A program made the translations under genes and the position numbers. Shown here piece after piece: positions 1-8,587 of a stretch of 37,065 nucleotides of DNA. The stretch spans positions 1-37,065 of the forward strand of contig NZ_JABTYH010000041.1 in NCBI RefSeq assembly GCF_013314975.1. Reading direction: 5' to 3'. The notes beneath the pieces are model-generated. The model was not told the origin of the DNA and did not search any database. It saw only the letters and a list, made by a program, of their open reading frames with translations. Each line of letters begins with the position of its first letter. Position 1 is the first letter of the stretch. The DNA is from Pseudarthrobacter oxydans. Lineage in GTDB: Bacteria > Actinomycetota > Actinomycetes > Actinomycetales > Micrococcaceae.

Positions 1-114
1 GTTTGCGGTTCTGTGGCCAAGCTCTCCCGGCTTCCCGGCGGCGGGCAATAGACTGCCAGCGGGAGCCCGGACGCCATGGTCCGGACCCGGCGCGCGATGC
101 GGAAGGGACAGCTT

Positions 115-1704
115 GTGAAGGCTTCGCAGGGACTTGAGATCGAAAAGAAGTACGACGTCGACGACGACGCCGCCGTGCCCGCGCTGGACAGCCTTCCCGG
201 CGTGGCCAGGGCCGGGGCGCCCCACACCGCCGTCCTGGAAGCCGTTTACTTCGACACCGCCGAGCACATCCTCGCGTCCCGCCGGATCACCCTTCGGCGC
301 CGCACGGGCGGAACCGACGCAGGCTGGCACCTGAAGCTGCCGCCGCTGGAGTCCGGCGGCGGCACAGCGGAACCCCAGCAGCGGCGGGAACTGCACGCCC
401 CGCTGGGACAGCCCGGCGTGGTGCCGGACAGCCTGCTGGTCCACATCCAGGCGTACCTCCGCGGAGCGGCCGTGGCACCGGTGGTCCGGCTCGAGACCAG
501 GCGCACCACCCACGCCCTCTACGGCGGGGACGGCACGCACTTGGCAGACCTGGCCGACGACCGCGTGACCGCTGAGCGCCTCCATCCGGGAAAGGGAGAA
601 GGCTCCGTCCCCGGCGGGCAGCAGTGGCGCGAGTGGGAGCTGGAACTTGTCCACGGCGGGCCCGAGCTTTTTACCCCGGCCGAGGAACTGCTGGTCCAGG
701 CCGGCGCACGCCCTGCCGGCCATGCCTCCAAGCTGGCGCGTGCCCTCGGCGGCGGAACGGGCGGCCAAAGCACCCACAACGGAAGCGCGCCGGACGGAAG
801 CACCCCGGACCTTGCTGCCGGCAAGAAGGCGCCAGCGGCCGCCGTCGTCACCGTGTACCTCGCCGGGCAGATTCAGGAAGTCCTGGCCCAGGATCCTGGG
901 GTCCGGCTGGAGGAACCCGAGTCCGTGCACAACATGCGCTCAGCGGTCCGGCGGATCCGTTCCGCGCTCGCGGCCTACCGCAAGCTGTACACCGCCCGCC
1001 CGGTGCGGCATCTGCGCGATGAACTGAAGTGGCTGGGCCAGTTGCTGGGCGGCCCGCGGGACGCCGAGGTCCTGCTGGACAGGCTCCGCGGGCACCTGGG
1101 TGAACTGCCGCCGGGCGAGGGGGTTGCTGTTGCCAGTGACCGGGTGGAGCGCAAAGTGGGCGGCGCGTTCGACGACGGGTACCGGCAGCTGCAGGAAGCA
1201 CTGCGCTCCGACCGCTACTTCCGGCTCCTGGACGAACTTGAGGCCTTCCGGGACGCCCCGCCGGTCCGGTCGGAGGCCGTGGCGCGGGGCCGCCGGGAGT
1301 CCGCGAAAGCAGTGGACAAGTCGGCCCGGCGGCTGCGGTGCTCGCACAAGGCGGCAACGCGTGCCAGGCGCGGAACGGACCATGAAAACGCCCTCCACCA
1401 GGTACGCAAGGATGCCAAGCGGCTCCGGCACGTGGCGGAAACGGCGGCCCTGGTGCGTGGCAGGCGCGCCGGGAAGGTGGCCAAGGCGGCGCAGCGGCAG
1501 CAGAAGATCCTGGGCGACTTCCATGACGCCGTGATAGCCCGCGACCTGTTGATCACCGTGGGTTCGCGCCAGGAGCAGACTGCCGCGGCCGCGGTCTTCG
1601 CAGCACTGGAGAACCGGCAGGACGAGCTGATGAAGGACGCCGAAGCCAAGTACCGGAAAGCCCGCAGGAAATCCCGCGAGCTGCTGCGCCGCGGGGTCCT
1701 TTAA
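115..1704 (+). CDS. CYTH and CHAD domain-containing protein
   Basis: A soluble two-domain protein of 529 aa if it starts at GTG 115. The N-terminal half is a CYTH (triphosphate tunnel) domain, shown by the ExExK signature E8-I-E10-K-K12 and the alternating charged strands that follow to about residue 200. A Gly/Ser/Thr/Pro-rich linker near 220-240 leads to a helical CHAD domain (about 245-529) with conserved His/Arg helices such as VHNMRSAVRRIRS and ALHQVRKDAKRLRH. CYTH domains bind or hydrolyse triphosphates with divalent metal, and CHAD domains bind polyphosphate, so a role in polyphosphate or triphosphate metabolism is inferred. GTG 115 has a good ribosome site (GGAAGGGA, 101-108, 6 bases upstream); the ATG at 76 is in frame and would add 13 residues but has a worse-spaced GGGAG. 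The gene runs convergently into the PucR gene with 9 bases between them. Confidence 0.85.
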   Translation: MKASQGLEIEKKYDVDDDAAVPALDSLPGVARAGAPHTAVLEAVYFDTAEHILASRRITLRRRTGGTDAGWHLKLPPLESGGGTAEPQQRRELHAPLGQPGVVPDSLLVHIQAYLRGAAVAPVVRLETRRTTHALYGGDGTHLADLADDRVTAERLHPGKGEGSVPGGQQWREWELELVHGGPELFTPAEELLVQAGARPAGHASKLARALGGGTGGQSTHNGSAPDGSTPDLAAGKKAPAAAVVTVYLAGQIQEVLAQDPGVRLEEPESVHNMRSAVRRIRSALAAYRKLYTARPVRHLRDELKWLGQLLGGPRDAEVLLDRLRGHLGELPPGEGVAVASDRVERKVGGAFDDGYRQLQEALRSDRYFRLLDELEAFRDAPPVRSEAVARGRRESAKAVDKSARRLRCSHKAATRARRGTDHENALHQVRKDAKRLRHVAETAALVRGRRAGKVAKAAQRQQKILGDFHDAVIARDLLITVGSRQEQTAAAAVFAALENRQDELMKDAEAKYRKARRKSRELLRRGVL

Positions 1705-1713
1705 CGCCGGTGG

Positions 1714-3150
1714 CTACTTGCCCTGCCGGGCGCCCAGCCGGGCCACGGCCAGGGCCAGCCAGAGCTGGACGCGGTCCGTGGTGACGGCGGGGTCGTACCC
1801 GGTCAGCTCGGTGATCTGCGCCAGCCGGTAGCGGACCGTGTTCCGGTGCAGCGTGAGTTCCTCCGCCACCGCAGCCACCGAGCCGTTGTTGTTGAGGTAG
1901 CTCTCCAGGGTGGTCATCAGCTCCGAGCCGTGGGTGGCATCGAAGGTCCGGAGCGGGTTCAGGGACTCATTGGCCATGTCCGCCAGCGGCACGTCCTCGC
2001 TGGCCAGCAGCAGCGATGTGAGGCTCAGCCGCTCCGGTTCGTTGACGGGCAAGCCGTGGCTGGCGGCATCCCGGGCCTCGAAGTAGCTCCACCGCAGGCC
2101 GTTCGGTTTGGTGTACGCCCCGCCGATTCCGATGGTCGCGTGGAGGCCCGCCTCGGCGAGGTGGTCACTCAGCTTGCGGGCCAGCGCAGGTGCGCCGCCG
2201 CCGTCGTCATTAATCACCAGCACCAGGTCCTTGCCCACGACGGCGGCCACGGCGTTCTCCAGTTCGCGCGGCACGGAGGTGCTCACCAGCGCTTTGTTGT
2301 GCGCGGCGGACACGGCCAGCAGCACCACGTTCTTGCGGGTGCTGTTCACGCCCACGCCCGCCAGGCGCCGCTGGGCCTCGCTGGTTTCCAGGGCCCCGTG
2401 GATGACGTCCTCGAGGACCTGGCCGCACAATGCCCGCTGGGCCTGGCGCTGCTTGACCATGTTGTTCAGTTCAACGCTGATCAGGTTCTGGGCGTAGCCG
2501 ATGATGCCTGAATCCTCGAAGGGCTGCCGGACCCACAGGGTGCAGGCGTCCCGCCGGCCGGTGGGGACGGGGTAGGAGGACCATGTGTCGGCCGAGGGAG
2601 GTTCGCTGCTGCTGTTGTAGAGCTGGGCCGTGAACTGGGTCAGGGCAACATCGGTGCGCAGCATGCCGCCCAGGTGCTTGAGGAGCTCGGAGAGCCCGCC
2701 GCCGGTGAGCAGTGCGCGCGCCAGCACCTGGTGCCCGGCGATCAGCCGTTCGAGCTTCGCGTAGTGGTCCGCGGACTGGGCGTCGGCCACCAGTTTGCCG
2801 ATGGCGATGAAGGGCGTCTCATAGGGGACCTCCACCACGGGCAGTCCCCAGCGGTTGGCTTCCGCCAGCAGGGCCGGGGGGACTGCCTCGTGCGAGAGCC
2901 CCACGCCAAAGCCGATGCCCACGGCGCCGGCCCGCTGCACCTGCCGGACAAAGCGCCGCTGTTCCGGGGCGGACCGCAGGCGCAGGCCGGTGGTGAGGAT
3001 CAGTTCGCCGCCGTTGATGAAGCGGTGCGGGTCCTCAAGTTCGGTCACGGCCACCCAGTTGATGTCCTGGTGCCAGGTGGTTTCCGCGAGCCCGGCCTTG
3101 GTCAGCTTCAGGGAGTTCACACCCAAGAGGGCGGCAAGGGAAATGGCCAT
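1714..3150 (-). CDS. PucR-family transcriptional regulator, probable regulator of GABA catabolism
   Basis: A 478-aa DNA-binding regulator of the PucR/CdaR type. Residues 1 to about 125 resemble the PucR N-terminal (PurC regulator-like) domain, with the typical opening (LAALLGVNSLKL) and a GGELILTTGLRL stretch. A middle region shows the GGDEF-like fold of this family, and the C-terminus carries the HTH_30 helix-turn-helix, with VAAVAEELTLHRNTVRYRL near 430-450. It is divergent from the gamma-aminobutyraldehyde dehydrogenase/gabT pair. PucR-type GabR proteins activate gab genes in related actinobacteria, so it probably senses a GABA- or putrescine-derived metabolite and controls those genes; that is inference from context. 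There is no ribosome site before ATG 3150; a TATCCT hexamer ends 6 bases upstream, suggesting a leaderless transcript. Confidence 0.9.
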   Translation of the reverse strand: MAISLAALLGVNSLKLTKAGLAETTWHQDINWVAVTELEDPHRFINGGELILTTGLRLRSAPEQRRFVRQVQRAGAVGIGFGVGLSHEAVPPALLAEANRWGLPVVEVPYETPFIAIGKLVADAQSADHYAKLERLIAGHQVLARALLTGGGLSELLKHLGGMLRTDVALTQFTAQLYNSSSEPPSADTWSSYPVPTGRRDACTLWVRQPFEDSGIIGYAQNLISVELNNMVKQRQAQRALCGQVLEDVIHGALETSEAQRRLAGVGVNSTRKNVVLLAVSAAHNKALVSTSVPRELENAVAAVVGKDLVLVINDDGGGAPALARKLSDHLAEAGLHATIGIGGAYTKPNGLRWSYFEARDAASHGLPVNEPERLSLTSLLLASEDVPLADMANESLNPLRTFDATHGSELMTTLESYLNNNGSVAAVAEELTLHRNTVRYRLAQITELTGYDPAVTTDRVQLWLALAVARLGARQGK

Positions 3151-3156
3151 GGATCA

Positions 3157-3162
3157 AGGATA
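3157..3162 (-). promoter_or_regulatory. -10 hexamer of a leaderless promoter for the PucR gene
   Basis: TATCCT on the minus strand, followed by six bases and then the ATG. This places the predicted transcription start at the A of the start codon. No Shine-Dalgarno sequence is present. Confidence 0.45.
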
Positions 3163-3217
3163 AAGGGGCGCTGGGCAACCGCACTAAAAAGGTTAAGAAA
3201 GGGTGTGCAGGTGGCTA

Positions 3218-3246
3218 TTCACGGCGCAAGGGCGCTGGCATAGGCT
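3218..3246 (+). promoter_or_regulatory. Promoter of the aminobutyraldehyde dehydrogenase-gabT unit
   Basis: TTCACG (3218-3223) and TAGGCT (3241-3246) are separated by exactly 17 bases, close to the SigA-type consensus of high-GC actinobacteria. It predicts a start near 3253 and a 5' leader of about 65 bases. The intergenic space is shared with the divergent PucR gene, so the regulator's binding site should lie between 3163 and about 3240; I see no clear palindrome there. Confidence 0.5.
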
Positions 3247-3318
3247 CTAGGCAGTTCCATCCTTCCGCCCTGAATTCCGCCCGGGCGCGGACGGCCCCTA
3301 CGAAAGAGGTTGCACACC

Positions 3319-4749
3319 GTGGTCCAAACCTTGCAGAACTTCATCAACGGGAAGTTCGTCACCCCTGCCGGCACCGCCCTGCTGGACATCGTGAACCCCA
3401 CGAACGGCGAGGTCGTGGCGCAGTCGCCCGTCTCGGTGCAGGCCGATGTGGACGCTGCCATGACCGCGGCCAAGGACGCCTTCAAAACCTGGAAGCACGT
3501 CACCCCGGGCCAGCGCCAGCTCATGCTCCTCAAGCTCGCTGACGCCGTCGAGGCCAACAGCGATGAACTCGTGGAAGCCCAGCACCGCAACACCGGCCAG
3601 GTGCGCTCCCTGATCGCCTCGGAGGAGGTGGCCGCCGGTGCCGACCAGCTCCGTTTTTTTGCCGGCGCGGCCCGCATCCTCGAGGGCAAGTCCGCCGGCG
3701 AATACTTCGAAGGCCACACCTCCTACGTGCGCCGCGAGCCCATTGGCGTCGTGGCGCAGGTGGCACCCTGGAACTACCCGTTCCTGATGGCCATCTGGAA
3801 AATCGGTCCCGCACTGGCAGCCGGTAACACCGTGGTGCTCAAGCCCTCGGACACCACGCCGGAATCCACCCTGGTCCTGGCCCGCCTGGCCGGTGACATC
3901 TTTCCGGCCGGCGTCCTGAACGTGGTGCTGGGCACCGGCGAAACCGGCGCAATGATGGTTGACCACAAGGTCCCCGGCCTGGTGTCCATCACCGGCTCCG
4001 TCCGCGCCGGCATCGCTGTGGCCTCGGGTGCGGCCAAAGGCCTCAAGCGTGCCCACCTCGAGCTCGGCGGCAAGGCTCCCGCCATTGTCTTCAAGGACGC
4101 CGACATCAAGAAGAGCGCGGCGGCGATTGCCGAATTCGCGTTCTTCAACGCAGGGCAGGACTGCACGGCCATCACGCGGGTGCTGGTGGAGGATTCCGTG
4201 CACGACGACGTCGTGGCGGCCATGGTGGAGCACACCAGGACCCTGCGCACGGGCTCGCAGAACGACGAGGACAACTACTTCGGCCCGCTCAACAATATCA
4301 ACCACTTCAACGCCGTCAGCTCCGTGGTGGAAAACCTGCCGGAGAACTGCAGGATTGTCACCGGCGGCCACCGGGCGGGGGAGAAGGGCTACTTCTTCGA
4401 ACCCACCATCGTCACCGGCGCCAGGCAGACCGACGACATTGTCCAGAAGGAAACCTTTGGACCCGTCATCACGGTGCAGAAGTTCAGCACCGAGGAGGAG
4501 GCCGTTGAACTGGCGAACGACGTTGACTACGCCCTGGCCTCGAGCGTCTGGACCAGCAACCACGGCACGGCCATGCGGCTCAGCCGGGACCTCGATTTCG
4601 GTGCCGTCTGGATCAACACCCACATCCTCCTCACCGCCGAAATGCCCCACGGCGGTTTCAAGCAGTCCGGCTACGGCAAGGACCTCTCCATGTACGGCGT
4701 GGAGGACTACACGCGCATCAAGCACGTCATGTCCGCCCTCGACGCGTAA
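3319..4749 (+). CDS. Gamma-aminobutyraldehyde dehydrogenase (PatD/Prr type)
   Basis: An NAD(P)-dependent cytosolic aldehyde dehydrogenase of 476 aa that most likely oxidises 4-aminobutyraldehyde, made from putrescine, to GABA. The family core is intact: the cofactor-binding loop with VVLKPSDTTPES, the LELGGKAP segment with the general-base Glu, the catalytic Cys282 in FNAGQDCTAITR, and the ETFGPV motif. The C-terminal run ILLTAEMPHGGFKQSGYGKD is characteristic of aminobutyraldehyde dehydrogenases. GTG 3319 is chosen because AAAGAGG ends 9 bases upstream; the in-frame TTG at 3310 abuts that site and cannot use it. It is followed 56 bases later by gabT, the next step of the pathway. A related omega-aldehyde such as succinic semialdehyde remains a possible substrate. 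Confidence 0.88.
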   Translation: MVQTLQNFINGKFVTPAGTALLDIVNPTNGEVVAQSPVSVQADVDAAMTAAKDAFKTWKHVTPGQRQLMLLKLADAVEANSDELVEAQHRNTGQVRSLIASEEVAAGADQLRFFAGAARILEGKSAGEYFEGHTSYVRREPIGVVAQVAPWNYPFLMAIWKIGPALAAGNTVVLKPSDTTPESTLVLARLAGDIFPAGVLNVVLGTGETGAMMVDHKVPGLVSITGSVRAGIAVASGAAKGLKRAHLELGGKAPAIVFKDADIKKSAAAIAEFAFFNAGQDCTAITRVLVEDSVHDDVVAAMVEHTRTLRTGSQNDEDNYFGPLNNINHFNAVSSVVENLPENCRIVTGGHRAGEKGYFFEPTIVTGARQTDDIVQKETFGPVITVQKFSTEEEAVELANDVDYALASSVWTSNHGTAMRLSRDLDFGAVWINTHILLTAEMPHGGFKQSGYGKDLSMYGVEDYTRIKHVMSALDA

Positions 4750-4805
4750 CCGCGCCTTCCATTTCGACCGCACCAAATCCCAGGCTTCAAAGAAAGGCCT
4801 CCCCC

Positions 4806-6176
4806 ATGACCACCACAGCATCAGACATCACCTTCCGCCTGGAGCAGAAGCGCCGGGTCCAGGCTGACTTCCCCGGACCCAAATCCGTGGCCCTGACGGA
4901 ACGCCGCAAGGCAGTCGTCGCCGCCGGCGTAGCCTCCAGCGTCCCCGTCTACGTTGCAGACGCCGACGGCGGGATCATCCACGACGTCGACGGCAACTCC
5001 TTCATCGACCTCGGCTCGGGCATCGCCGTGACGAGCGTCGGCGCGTCCGATCCCGCCGTCGTCGGGGCCGTCAAGGAAGCCGTGGAGCACTTCACCCACA
5101 CCTGCTTCATGGTGACCCCCTACGAGGGCTACGTGGCGGTGGCCGAACAGCTGAACCGCCTTACCCCGGGCAGCCACGAGAAGCGCACCGTCCTCTTCAA
5201 CTCCGGCGCCGAGGCTGTGGAGAACGCCGTCAAGGTGGCCCGCCTCGCCACCGGACGCGACGCCGTCGTGGCGTTCGACCACGCGTACCACGGCCGGACC
5301 AACCTCACCATGGCGCTCACCGCCAAGGCCATGCCGTACAAGACCAACTTCGGCCCGTTCGCGCCCGAGGTCTACCGCATGCCCATGAGCTACCCCTACC
5401 GCGAGGAAAACCCGGAGATCACCGGTGCCGAGGCCGCCAAGCGTGCCATCACCATGATCGAAAAGCAGATCGGCGGGGACCAGGTTGCCGCGATCATCAT
5501 CGAACCCATCCAGGGCGAGGGCGGCTTCATCGTCCCGGCCGAGGGCTTCCTTCCGGCACTGGCCGCGTGGGCCAAGGACAAGGGCATCGTCTTCATCGCG
5601 GACGAGGTCCAGTCCGGCTTCTGCCGCACCGGTGAATGGTTCGCCGTCAACCACGAGGGCGTTGTTCCGGACATCCTGACCATGGCCAAGGGCATCGCCG
5701 GCGGCATGCCGCTGTCCGCCATCACCGGCCGGGCAGACCTTCTGGACGCCGTCCACCCGGGCGGCCTGGGCGGCACCTACGGCGGCAACCCGGTTGCCTG
5801 CGCCGCTGCGCTGGCCTCCATTGGCTCCATGGAGGAGTACAACCTCAACGGGCGTGCCCGCCACATCGAGGAACTCGCCACCGGCCGGCTCCGCGAACTC
5901 CAGTCCGAGCTCGCCGCCGCCGGGACCGCCGTGATCGGTGACATCCGCGGCCGCGGCGCCATGCTGGCCATTGAACTGGTCCAGGCAGGCTCCAAGGAAC
6001 CCAACCCGGAACTGACCAAGGCCGTGGCCGCTGCCTGCCTGAAGGAAGGCGTCATCATCCTGACGTGCGGAACCTACGGCAACGTGATCCGCCTGCTGCC
6101 GCCGCTGGTCATCACCGATGACCTGCTCAACGACGGCCTGGACGTCCTCGCCGCCGCCATCAGGGCCAACGCGTAA
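4806..6176 (+). CDS. gabT: 4-aminobutyrate--2-oxoglutarate transaminase
   Basis: A PLP-dependent class III aminotransferase of 456 aa, the normal length for actinobacterial GabT. It transfers the amino group of GABA to 2-oxoglutarate, giving succinic semialdehyde and glutamate. Visible landmarks are the phosphate-binding FNSGAEAVENAVK, the AYHGRT aromatic segment that stacks on the cofactor, the IIEPIQGEGGF and ADEVQSGF motifs, and the Schiff-base lysine K295 in MAKGIAGG. The ribosome site AAAGAAAGG lies 8 bases before the ATG. It is the second gene of the unit, downstream of the aldehyde dehydrogenase; the following step, succinic semialdehyde dehydrogenase, is not adjacent here. A strong terminator follows. 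Confidence 0.95.
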   Translation: MTTTASDITFRLEQKRRVQADFPGPKSVALTERRKAVVAAGVASSVPVYVADADGGIIHDVDGNSFIDLGSGIAVTSVGASDPAVVGAVKEAVEHFTHTCFMVTPYEGYVAVAEQLNRLTPGSHEKRTVLFNSGAEAVENAVKVARLATGRDAVVAFDHAYHGRTNLTMALTAKAMPYKTNFGPFAPEVYRMPMSYPYREENPEITGAEAAKRAITMIEKQIGGDQVAAIIIEPIQGEGGFIVPAEGFLPALAAWAKDKGIVFIADEVQSGFCRTGEWFAVNHEGVVPDILTMAKGIAGGMPLSAITGRADLLDAVHPGGLGGTYGGNPVACAAALASIGSMEEYNLNGRARHIEELATGRLRELQSELAAAGTAVIGDIRGRGAMLAIELVQAGSKEPNPELTKAVAAACLKEGVIILTCGTYGNVIRLLPPLVITDDLLNDGLDVLAAAIRANA

Positions 6177-6215
6177 CACCCCGCCCCTAACCAACGCCCC
6201 CGCAAAGGCGCACAC

Positions 6216-6256
6216 AGCCCCAAGCCCCGGAGAGCATGCTTCCGGGGCCTGGGGCT
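6216..6256. terminator. Bidirectional terminator between gabT and the phytase-like gene
   Basis: Arms of 16 and 16 bases (6216-6231 and 6241-6256) pair with one A/C mismatch around a 9-base loop containing GCATGC. A T-rich stretch follows on the plus strand. It lies between two convergent genes and can serve both. Confidence 0.8.
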
Positions 6257-6307
6257 TTCCTGTTTGGGCAGCGGTTGTCCGGGGAACGCCTGCCGGGGCG
6301 GCCCGGA

Positions 6308-7453
6308 TCAGCGAAGGACGGAGTCCAGCGGAATGTACTTCAGGTTGGACGTTGTCCCGCCGCTGTTCTCTTCGTCGTGGACCACCAGGAGTCCCTGTTC
6401 AAACTGCGGCCCGGCGTCCAGTGCCGTCACGTCCAGGCCGTCGGTTCCGGACACGCCGTCGATATCCCCATTGCCACCCACACTGAACTTCCTGACGAAG
6501 GCGTTGCTGCCGGACCGCTCATAGATGGCAATGGTGGAGTCGCCCTGGCTGGACACGAAAAGGTGCCCTGATCCGGCCGGGCCGTAGCTGATGCCCAGCC
6601 CCTCCACGTCTGCCACGAGCCGCCCTGCACCGGTTTTGTCCACGGCGGTCCGTTCCTTGCCGGCGTCGGGTTCGGCGCTGTACTTCCACACGCCGACGTC
6701 TTCCTGCGCGATGTAGAGGTGCCCCAGCTCGTCGTCCGCCACGCAGCTTTCCGTGATGCTGCTGACCGGAAGCTCCCTGACGAGCCCCGCCTCCACCCGG
6801 CCTCCGCCGTCGTCAGCCAACTCGAACTGTTGGATGGGTCCTTCCTCGTTCGGGGTGACAAAGGCGTAGAACTTGCCGCTGGCGCTGCTGCGGTACATGC
6901 AGAAGCCGTAGTTGGGTGCGAACGTCTGAATGTCGCCTGCCGCTACGGGTGTGAGTTCCCGGGTCTTCGTGTCCAGGGTCCACAGGGCCAGGGTGTCGTC
7001 CGTCCGGTTGTTCCCGCCCACCAGCACGGCCGTTTCCCCGGACAGCGGAAACCCTGTCCTCAGGTCGACGTTGCCGATCTTCCCGTCCGGACGGAAATGG
7101 ATCAGTTCGCCGTCAATCCCAAAGACAGCGATGCCCCCGTCCGTGTCTGCCTTGTTGTCCGCGATCACCACGCTGTTGGCCGGATTGGCGGGGTCCACCC
7201 AAATGGCCGCGTCATCCGCTACGTCTCCCGACCCCGAGAAGCTGGACGTTTCCACCGCGGGTCCCCCTGCCGCCGGGGCCGTTGCCGTTGTGGCGGGCGG
7301 GGAAGGTTCAGGGCTGGCAGGCCCGGGCGGCCGGTCCCCTGGCGGAAGGGTGGTGATCAGCACCAGCGCCGCCAGGACGGCAAGCGCGAGGAGCGCGGCG
7401 ACGGCGATACGGATGCGGGTACGCCTGGTGCTTCCCGCGGCAGGAGAGGTCAT
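6308..7453 (-). CDS. Phytase-like beta-propeller protein, membrane anchored
   Basis: A 381-aa extracytoplasmic protein with a signal-anchor helix (about residues 15-35, RIRIAVAALLALAVLAALVL) and a Pro/Thr-rich linker, then a beta-propeller phytase fold (about 70-381). Propeller landmarks include DDAAIWVDPANPANS, VIADNKADTDGGI, NNRTDDTLALW, IAQEDVGVWKY, DVEGLGISY and LFVSSQGDSTIAIYER, matching the blade repeats and acidic calcium sites of 3-phytases. It probably releases phosphate from phytate or other phosphoesters outside the cell; the substrate is inferred. ATG 7453 overlaps the rarD stop in an ATGA arrangement with GCGGGG upstream, so translation is probably coupled. The longer in-frame start at 7537 would lie inside rarD and spoil the signal anchor. 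There is no Cys lipobox, so it is not a lipoprotein. Confidence 0.87.
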   Translation of the reverse strand: MTSPAAGSTRRTRIRIAVAALLALAVLAALVLITTLPPGDRPPGPASPEPSPPATTATAPAAGGPAVETSSFSGSGDVADDAAIWVDPANPANSVVIADNKADTDGGIAVFGIDGELIHFRPDGKIGNVDLRTGFPLSGETAVLVGGNNRTDDTLALWTLDTKTRELTPVAAGDIQTFAPNYGFCMYRSSASGKFYAFVTPNEEGPIQQFELADDGGGRVEAGLVRELPVSSITESCVADDELGHLYIAQEDVGVWKYSAEPDAGKERTAVDKTGAGRLVADVEGLGISYGPAGSGHLFVSSQGDSTIAIYERSGSNAFVRKFSVGGNGDIDGVSGTDGLDVTALDAGPQFEQGLLVVHDEENSGGTTSNLKYIPLDSVLR

Positions 7454-8478
7454 GTGCCCCGCTTTGCGCGCCGGGCCACCGAGTTCCTGCGCGCCGTCCC
7501 CAGCATGTCCACGGTCAGGACGGCCAGGGCCAGCCACACCACGCCGAACCCGATCCAGCGGTCCACGGTCATCGCTTCCCTGAACACCACGAGGGCAATG
7601 ATGAACTGCAGGACGGGGGCGCAGTATTGGAGGAGGCCGATGGTGGTCATGGGCAGCCTGCGGGCGGAAGCGCCGAAGAACAGCAGCGGAACCGCGGTGA
7701 TCACCCCGGACGCCACCAGGAGCCAGAAGTGGCCGGGACCCTGCGTGGTGAGGGTGTCGGTTCCGGTCGCTGCCAGGAAGATCATGGTGGCGGCTGCGAA
7801 CGGGGCCAGCACCATGGTTTCCACGCTGAGGCTCATGACGGCGTCCACCCGCGGCCCCACCCGTTTCTTAACGAACCCGTACAGGCCAAAGCTGAACGCC
7901 AGGGTCAGCGCGATCCAGGGGAGCTTGCCGTAGGAGTACGTCAGGACTCCCACCGCCACAAACCCGATGCCGACGGCGGCCCACTGCAGCGGCCGCAGCT
8001 TTTCCTTCAGGACAAACACGCCGAGCAGCACGGACACCAGCGGGTTAATAAAGTACCCGAGGGACGCCTCAACGGCCTGTCCTGTGGTGACTCCATAGGT
8101 GTAGGTAAGCCAGTTGACGGCGATCAGGAGGGCGGCCAGGGCCAGGGATCCGAACACAGCGCGGTTCCGGAGGGCCTGGGCCAGGGCGGACCAGGCACGG
8201 GTGACCGTGATGAGGAGTGCGCAGAACAGCAGCGACCACACCACCCGGTTGGCCACGATTTCGACGGCGCCGGCCGGCATGAGCACAAAGAAGTACAGCG
8301 GGAGCAGCCCCCACAGCCCGTAGGCGGCGATGCCGAAGAGGACTCCCGCCGTCGTCTCCTTGTCCACTGCCTTAGGCCCCGCTGCCGGGGAAGAAGGGCC
8401 GGGGGAGGAACCGGCGGCAGCCGCGGGAGCCGGGGCGCTGAGGGAGGACGATCCGTCGGGAGAGGGCACGAAACCCAT
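7450..8478 (-). CDS. rarD: EamA-family transporter RarD
   Basis: An integral membrane protein of 342 aa in the drug/metabolite transporter superfamily, RarD subgroup. After an Ala/Pro/Ser-rich N-terminal extension of about 40 residues there are ten hydrophobic segments starting at AGVLFGIAAYGLWGLLPLYF. The RarD-type landmarks are LLPLYF in helix 1, IAVNWLTYTYGV and ASLGYFINPLVSVLLGV. The family is called RarD after a chloramphenicol-sensitivity gene; the substrate is unknown. GAGGTGG precedes ATG 8478. Its last bases overlap the phytase-like gene, so the two are a single transcription unit, although a functional link is not obvious. Confidence 0.9.
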   Translation of the reverse strand: MGFVPSPDGSSSLSAPAPAAAAGSSPGPSSPAAGPKAVDKETTAGVLFGIAAYGLWGLLPLYFFVLMPAGAVEIVANRVVWSLLFCALLITVTRAWSALAQALRNRAVFGSLALAALLIAVNWLTYTYGVTTGQAVEASLGYFINPLVSVLLGVFVLKEKLRPLQWAAVGIGFVAVGVLTYSYGKLPWIALTLAFSFGLYGFVKKRVGPRVDAVMSLSVETMVLAPFAAATMIFLAATGTDTLTTQGPGHFWLLVASGVITAVPLLFFGASARRLPMTTIGLLQYCAPVLQFIIALVVFREAMTVDRWIGFGVVWLALAVLTVDMLGTARRNSVARRAKRGT

Positions 8479-8538
8479 AACACCACCTCAGTGGCAGGTA
8501 TTCCAGCAGGCAGGACATGCAATCCGGGAAATAGTCAG

Positions 8539-8544
8539 TAGGCT
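8539..8544 (+). promoter_or_regulatory. -10 hexamer upstream of the topoisomerase IB gene
   Basis: TAGGCT is followed by seven bases and then ATG 8552, the leaderless layout seen at several other genes in this window. The first start codon met is not that of the topoisomerase but of an 11-codon ORF that overlaps it. Confidence 0.4.
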
Positions 8545-8551
8545 TGCTTTC

Positions 8552-8587
8552 ATGACATTCGCGAAGCGGCCGGGCACGGCCCTGTGA
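8552..8587 (+). CDS. Possible 11-codon leader peptide overlapping the topoisomerase start
   Basis: ATG 8552 opens the short frame MTFAKRPGTAL and ends at TGA 8585-8587, which overlaps the topoisomerase GTG at 8584 in a GTGA arrangement. ATG 8552 lies 7 bases after a TAGGCT hexamer, so it would be the 5' end of a leaderless mRNA. The topoisomerase GTG itself has no good ribosome site, so termination-reinitiation from this leader is a reasonable model. The peptide is too short to judge by homology. Confidence 0.35.
   Translation: MTFAKRPGTAL

Noticed and set aside
1..51. A possible C-terminal tail of an upstream gene (16 codons then TAG)
   Set aside because: It is too short to identify, and the TAG overlaps a TAGACT that could be a -10 element for the CYTH-CHAD gene. 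It cannot be supported without upstream sequence.
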